Positions 20,291-25,000 of a DNA stretch of 25,000 nucleotides are shown here, in pieces. How positions within the stretch are numbered: position 1 is the first letter of the stretch; each line of letters starts with the position of its first letter. The stretch spans positions 1 through 25,000 of the forward strand of contig LUCW03002090.1 of assembly GCA_001586965.3 (NCBI GenBank), given 5' to 3'. The DNA comes from Sphaeroforma sirkka (Eukaryota > Opisthokonta > Ichthyosporea > Ichthyophonida). Position numbers and translations under genes: made by a program. The notes under the pieces were generated by a model, which ran no database searches, was not told the DNA's origin, and saw nothing but the letters and a program-made list of their open reading frames with translations.

Positions 20291-20587
20291 GGACTTGAAA
20301 AGCGTATAACGTATAAAGCCATCGAACAAATTGTTGATGAATTCAAACTGCCAACAAATAACTTACTAAATCGCAAACCAACGCCAAATAATATATACAA
20401 AGGCAAAGAAAAGTCCGAGGGTGCATACAGAAACCATATAACAACCATGAAGCCCGCACACCCACCGTACGGAATTCTGCTAGATTCGTCTGATGAGTCT
20501 GAAGGAGCTCCATCACTTCTGCTTGCACATTCTACTAATACACGCGTACATACATATGCACAAACATATGCACATACACACTTCTAG
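20291..20587 (+). CDS. Possible exon of an unknown gene
   Basis: This + strand frame reads GLEKRITYKAIEQIVDEFKL, then NRKPTPNNIYKGKEKSEGAY, and an acidic SSDESEGAPSLLLA. The composition is far more protein-like than that of its surroundings. It has no ATG start. The frame runs into HT-repeat sequence before its stop at 20585-20587. TACTAAT at about 20535-20541 and TTCTAG at 20582-20587 look like a branch point and 3' splice site, so an intron may end here. Downstream, frame 20647 onward reads MTLSQTSASSKSSSLTREIS. A - strand frame (20535-20747, GESLMDISRVRLEDFEDADV) is an equally readable rival for the downstream part. Confidence 0.3.
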   Translation, partial: GLEKRITYKAIEQIVDEFKLPTNNLLNRKPTPNNIYKGKEKSEGAYRNHITTMKPAHPPYGILLDSSDESEGAPSLLLAHSTNTRVHTYAQTYAHTHF

Positions 20588-21095
<508 letters not shown>

Positions 21096-21130
21096 GTATA
21101 TGTATATATATACATATGTACATACAGGAT

Positions 21131-21627
21131 TATATATGCATGTATATCGCAACGCACTGTAGTCGGAATTTTGGTAGTCTCATTAAACAATGACTCGAGA
21201 CTCAGCCTTTATACGGAAGCCTCAGTTGCATATAATGAACATATGTAACAGAAAGAACATAAGATATTGTCGGAGATATATCACTTATTCGAACACGAAG
21301 ACCAACATACACAATGACTTAACAATCAATGCGAATGCACCGAATGAATGTATTTCCCATTTCACCCATGCATACACTCAGCAATCTAAGACGTATAAAC
21401 AAATCTTTAAGATGCCATGAGAGCCGCCTAGCCAGCCAACCAACACCGCCTGCCATCGCATTGCATATGATCGCCCGTGATACATAATCAAACGTAGAAG
21501 GTACGAGCGCACACACATATATATATATGTATACAGTATACATATATCTATATTAATATACACACCCTGCCCTGAACTTCCAATACAACCCTAGTATGCA
21601 CAAGCACAGCTCTAGCGGCCCACATAC
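21131..21627. other. No gene recognised; likely intron of the - strand nuclease gene
   Basis: No coding frame is convincing. The part next to 21628 is expected to be intron of the - strand gene, because a donor site lies at 21627. Short (TA)n tracts occur near 21517-21560. Confidence 0.4.
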
Positions 21628-23316
21628 CCTGTCACTATCGACGTACTGGACGAGGTCACCCTGTGTGCATCCCGTTAGCTTGAGATAGACTAGCACTTGC
21701 ACTTGTTCGTGCAGGTGTGGTGGGTTGAATACCCTTCCACCAGCCCGGTTCTTGATCTCCACGACCAACCTCTGCATGCCACATACACCGTTTCCCATCT
21801 CATCTTGCCTAAGTATATCGTAGCCTTGGTTATCAGTCGTGTCTATTTCTACAGCCACCTTCGCGTCAGGTTGGGTGGCTTCGTCGTCTTGATTCACTTG
21901 GTCGTTCAACCCGTTCGACACATGATCTATCTCTTCCTCTCTCGTACTCGACGACAGGTTGTCCAGATCAAAATCTGAACCGGTACATGCGTCCCCATCC
22001 TTATCCCCCATATGCGTCTGCACGCCCCCTGTGCCAGCTAACGTACTGCGTGTGCCTGAATGTCCTTCTTGATTACTCGGATTGAAAGGCTCTCCGTTCC
22101 TCTCAGTTTGCTCTCCATGCACATCCTTCTGTTTCGTATCGCTGCTGACTCGCCCATCGTCCATCTGCCCTTCCCTATCACTTAAGTCCGTATCCGCTTT
22201 CTTCACAGCCTGGCCACTTCCCGCCTGTCTATCCGTGTTAATTCTGCTACAGCCCTGTCCCATCTCCCCATGCCCCCCTCCAGCACCCACAACCGCAGCA
22301 CACGCCTTTCTACCCAGCAAGTCCTCTGGCACACACTCCGTCGGCGCCATCAACGCTGCAGTCTCCGCTGTAGGCGTCTGTGCCGCGACGTCTGTGAATA
22401 CTGCACTGGCGTCACGTGAACGCATGCGAAGTCTGCTGTTAGTCTTGTCCTCGTCTACGTTCTGAATCTCATCGTCCATCTGGGGTTCTTGCAACAGGTC
22501 AGTCGCCGGTGCTACTGAGTCGACCTCTTCTCTGTCTTTCTCTCCCTCGCAGCTTTGTGTTTTGATAGCCACATCGAGTCGTGCAGTCGCTGTACAAACA
22601 CTCTCAGTCACATCAATCGTATATATACTTTCTGGTCCGTTTCGTACGGTTGACTCGGGCTGTCCACTCCTCCTGGGCTGTGTGTGCGGTAGTATCGGAT
22701 TCGTCTGTGAATCAAGTGTCTGTGCTGGTACAAGTGTATGTGGCTGCTCTAGCGTACCTATTTGTGTGGGTGAGATCGTCAGTGCGTCCTCAAACGAATC
22801 TACACTTGCACTTGTTTGTGAGTTCGTGAGTCGATCTGCTGGTAGCTGGGTCTGTTCATCCGACTCCCCGTCCTGGTTTTGGGCCGAAAAAGCTGAGCTA
22901 GCCCTCTCACCATTGTCGTCACCCTGATCGTCGTTGCCAGCGCTGTGCACGGTGCATCTAACATTCCCCGCGGGTAGTACTGAGTCCTGGGTGTTTCTTG
23001 GCAAGGCGTCAGAACACATTGGCGAGGTCTTGGTATCCTCGCTTGCTCCATTGGCCGTACCATTAGCTACAGCCACGCCCCTAGGTATTCTTGTGTGTGG
23101 CATGACACCGTCTGAATGACTGATTGGAACATGAGTCTCCGATTCCACCTTACCCTTACTCCTATCAATTGCGAAGTACTTGCCGAGAGTATTGTTCTTT
23201 GCAGCTGGTTTTTGGCTTGTGCCTTTAATTGGACTTTTGGCTTTCTTGGGATATTTGGGATATCGAGCTGGATTGCACAAAGGTCTGTATGGGTTTGGGA
23301 GGTTGGGCGTTTGAGC
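21628..23316 (-). CDS. Large internal exon of a putative PD-(D/E)XK nuclease with PIP-box-like motif
   Basis: The frame is open from 23316, directly after a TATTTTAG acceptor, to 21628, directly before a GGGTATGT donor. That is 563 codons with both edges in phase 0. No ATG lies near the start, so the start codon is in an upstream exon. About 45 residues in is NNTLGKYF, similar to a PCNA-binding PIP box (Q-x-x-L-x-x-F/Y-F) with Asn for Gln. The middle, about 450 residues, is acidic, Ser/Thr/Gln-rich and probably disordered. The C-terminal end has LVVEIKNRAGG (about 21733-21768), then EQVQVLVYL and GDLVQYV. This is the E-x-K core and following helix of a PD-(D/E)XK nuclease fold, with a candidate upstream Asp in GYDILRQDE. 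The fold would continue into the next exon. If the donor is not used, the frame stops at 21553. The role is unknown, and replication-linked repair is an inference. Confidence 0.6.
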
Positions 23317-23575
23317 CTAAAATATTCAATAACACACCAGGTAGTAGCATAGGTACGCACACATATATAGTACCGGTACAATACGGTGTACTAACAACGA
23401 ACACCATACGCAAGTATATCTAACACGTGAGCGAATTGAAATCCCACACAGGCCAGCCTCCGAATAGACTTTCACATCTACTACGCAACTGTGGATGGCA
23501 ATTGATACACTTTGTGCCTGACATTCAGTAGAGCAGAAACATAGCCATTAACCTCATTTACTGCACACCGAGACA
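23317..23575. other. Upstream intron or 5' region of the nuclease gene
   Basis: The acceptor TATTTTAG ends at 23317 on the - strand. The first exon with the start codon should lie further up, but no clear ATG-containing exon with a donor could be picked by eye. A - strand frame runs through 23067-23381 but mixes intron and antisense sequence. Confidence 0.4.
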
Positions 23576-23665
23576 ATTGACCCGCACCCCACACCACCAG
23601 ATATAATTGACCCGCACCCCACACCACTAGATATAATTGACCCGTACCCCACACCGCTACAGATT
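23576..23665. repeat. Three 30-bp tandem repeats
   Basis: The unit begins ATTGACCCGCACCCCACACC and ends near ACCAGATATA, with copies at 23576-23605, 23606-23635 and 23636-23665. Copies one and two differ by one base and the third is more diverged. The array ends one base before the stop codon of the two-exon - strand gene, so it lies in its 3' UTR. Confidence 0.9.
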
Positions 23666-24578
23666 TCAGAGCTCGACTCGCCTTTTCTGCGGCTTCGAAT
23701 CTCTAGCCTCGTTCGTCGGTTTCCCGGAACCGGTAGTCTCGTTTGTTAACGAAGCACAGCCAGGGTTAGCTATCTCCACTGTGGGAGCTAGGGCAATGCC
23801 GTCTATGAACCCGATGATGTCAAAACACTTGGCTCTCTTGTTCGTTCGAGGAATGGATTGGATATCGTCGGCCGTGTCCATAACGCCATCTGCAGTGGTG
23901 TCTACACTCATCATATAGCACTGCGCGTTGTTTTCGCTTACAAAGTATCCTGAGACAGACGAGAGCACCATTGAAACATGTGCCGCATGGCAATGACATG
24001 ACGCATTAAGGTACTGTAAATTGTGTTGGAAACGTTAAAGAACGAAATACTGCGAAAAAAAGGACTTCTGTTGCACTGAAATGCCACCCTACTCATCGTA
24101 GTCCATGTCCAGCACATTCGCACATACATACCTTATCAGCCACACAAGCCGCCCATACAGAGTAAGGGGTTTGGAGTTTAAATTAAAACCTAAACCCCTA
24201 AGACAATTCTGACCACAATATACGACAGTGTATGAAGGGCCCGTGTAGGCCAGACTTCGTATATCAAGTCAACAGAATAACCCTGCACCACAAGTCAGGT
24301 ACTACCACATAGCGTGACTAACCTGTGCGATCTTCGTACTCCTGCAGGGCAGTGTTCTCCTTACGGTTCCCAAAGTTGGTGAATAGACTGGAGTTGATGG
24401 CTCTTTGTAGCTCGTGAATCTCATGCACTGGCAGTTCGTTCTTCACTAAGGCCGTTTGGATAGCCTTGGACGCCTGCTTGCCAAAGATCTCAACATCGGC
24501 GACACTCTTGACCTTCTTACCGTCCTGATTAGCAGACACAGTGTGATACTTGTGACGAGCCTGTACACGACGGTACAT
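23666..24578 (-). CDS. Two-exon gene for a 179-residue protein with an Asp-rich EF-hand-like loop
   Basis: Exon 1 is 24578-24323 and exon 2 is 23949-23666. The ATG at 24576-24578 has an in-frame stop two codons upstream. The donor is ACAG|GTTAGT and the acceptor is TCTGTCTCAG|GATAC. The 373-bp intron gives a spliced length of 540 bp, exactly 180 codons with the stop. Exon 1 is basic and helical (YRRVQARHKYHTVS, HEIHELQRAINSSLFTNFGN, ALQEYEDRTG). Across the junction it reads EYEDRTGYFVSENNAQCYMM, then VDTTADGVMDTADDI. The Asp spacing of that last segment resembles a calcium-binding loop (D-x-T-x-D-G-x-x-D-x-x-D). A C-terminal basic tail ends QKRRVEL. No signal peptide or membrane segment is evident. 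I cannot name the family. Gene structure is much surer than function. Confidence 0.75.
24165..24199. repeat. Imperfect inverted repeat in the intron, telomere-repeat-like
   Basis: Arms 24165-24179 and 24185-24199 pair at 12 of 15 positions around AAATT. The right arm read on the - strand contains AGGGGTTTAGG, similar to TTTAGGG-type telomere repeats. It lies inside the intron of the two-exon gene. Confidence 0.5.
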
Positions 24579-25000
24579 AGTCTACGACTATGGTATGCAT
24601 TATACAGGCAAGTCCTGGTACAAACACATAGTTAGTTATACTAGCATTTGCGACAACAGTGGCAACTAGACATGTATTCGCGGTTTTCTACGGCACAAAC
24701 GCAAGACTACGTTACAGGCCGAATCGATGACAGTTGTGATTTTGTGGTCATACCAACATAAGACGAATGCAGACTGCACCTCTACGTAGAAATTAAACCG
24801 TCGAGAAATCGGGCCTGAACATACCATGTAGGCACTGTACAGTAGGACTCCGCTCTAACTTTACTGCAGTGTATATATACTTCAGCAAACCTGAGCAACA
24901 ACATTGAATCCTGATAACAACATAAGTGGGACTCCAAACAACAAACAACAAACAACAGGCAATCATCTACAGTGCCGAGGTTGAAAGACGCGTACGATAC
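24579..25000. other. Upstream region of the two-exon gene, possible divergent promoter
   Basis: No coding region is supported. A palindromic TATA-like GTATATATAC lies at 24871-24880 and could serve either strand. Three AAACAAC units lie at 24936-24956. A + strand gene could begin beyond the window end. Confidence 0.35.

Noticed and set aside
22082-22927. Long + strand frames opposite the nuclease exon.
   Set aside because: The - strand frame is far longer, has splice sites at both edges and carries the nuclease motif. The + frames are Ser/Cys-rich shadows.
23550-23665. CRISPR-like array.
   Set aside because: The 30-bp units are directly adjacent with no spacers, and the context is eukaryotic. 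It is a plain tandem repeat.

Overview
The window looks like nuclear DNA of a repeat-rich unicellular eukaryote. It has spliced genes with GT-AG introns, TATA-type promoters, long AT microsatellites, LTR and non-LTR retroelements and a small inverted-repeat DNA element. Nothing in it fixes the species. A holozoan protist such as an ichthyosporean is my guess, from general character only.

Positions 1-14312 are mostly retroelement fossils. Copy A of a Ty3-like LTR element runs on the + strand from before the window to 5639. A LINE fragment follows on the - strand (5640 to about 6990), then an unrecognised protein-like stretch (about 6987-7788), a lone LTR of the same family (7789-8383) and a gene-poor stretch (8384-8939). 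Copy B runs on the - strand (8940-14312), with two almost identical LTRs and a short target duplication. Copies A and B share a nearly identical pol region in opposite orientation, which makes a large inverted repeat. The pol order is protease, reverse transcriptase, RNase H, a domain resembling one carried by DIRS elements, integrase and a chromodomain-like C-terminus. A tRNA-like unit with A box, B box and a T-run lies inside the gag region of copy A.

Positions 14313-18175 hold two more pieces of the LINE family (14663-14826 and 15178-15996), AT-rich noncoding DNA with GTCGCGAC-centred repeats, a 230-bp element with 31-bp terminal inverted repeats (17432-17661) and a small TCGCAA tandem array.

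Positions 18176-25000 are the host-gene part. They hold a + strand gene of unknown function behind a TATA box (about 18266-19603), a possible exon near 20291-20587, and microsatellites including a 100-bp (TA)n run. On the - strand there is a long exon of a putative PD-(D/E)XK nuclease with a PIP-box-like motif near its N-terminus (21628-23316), three 30-bp tandem repeats, and a clean two-exon gene for a 179-residue protein (23666-24578). The two - strand genes lie in tandem. Nothing links their functions beyond proximity.
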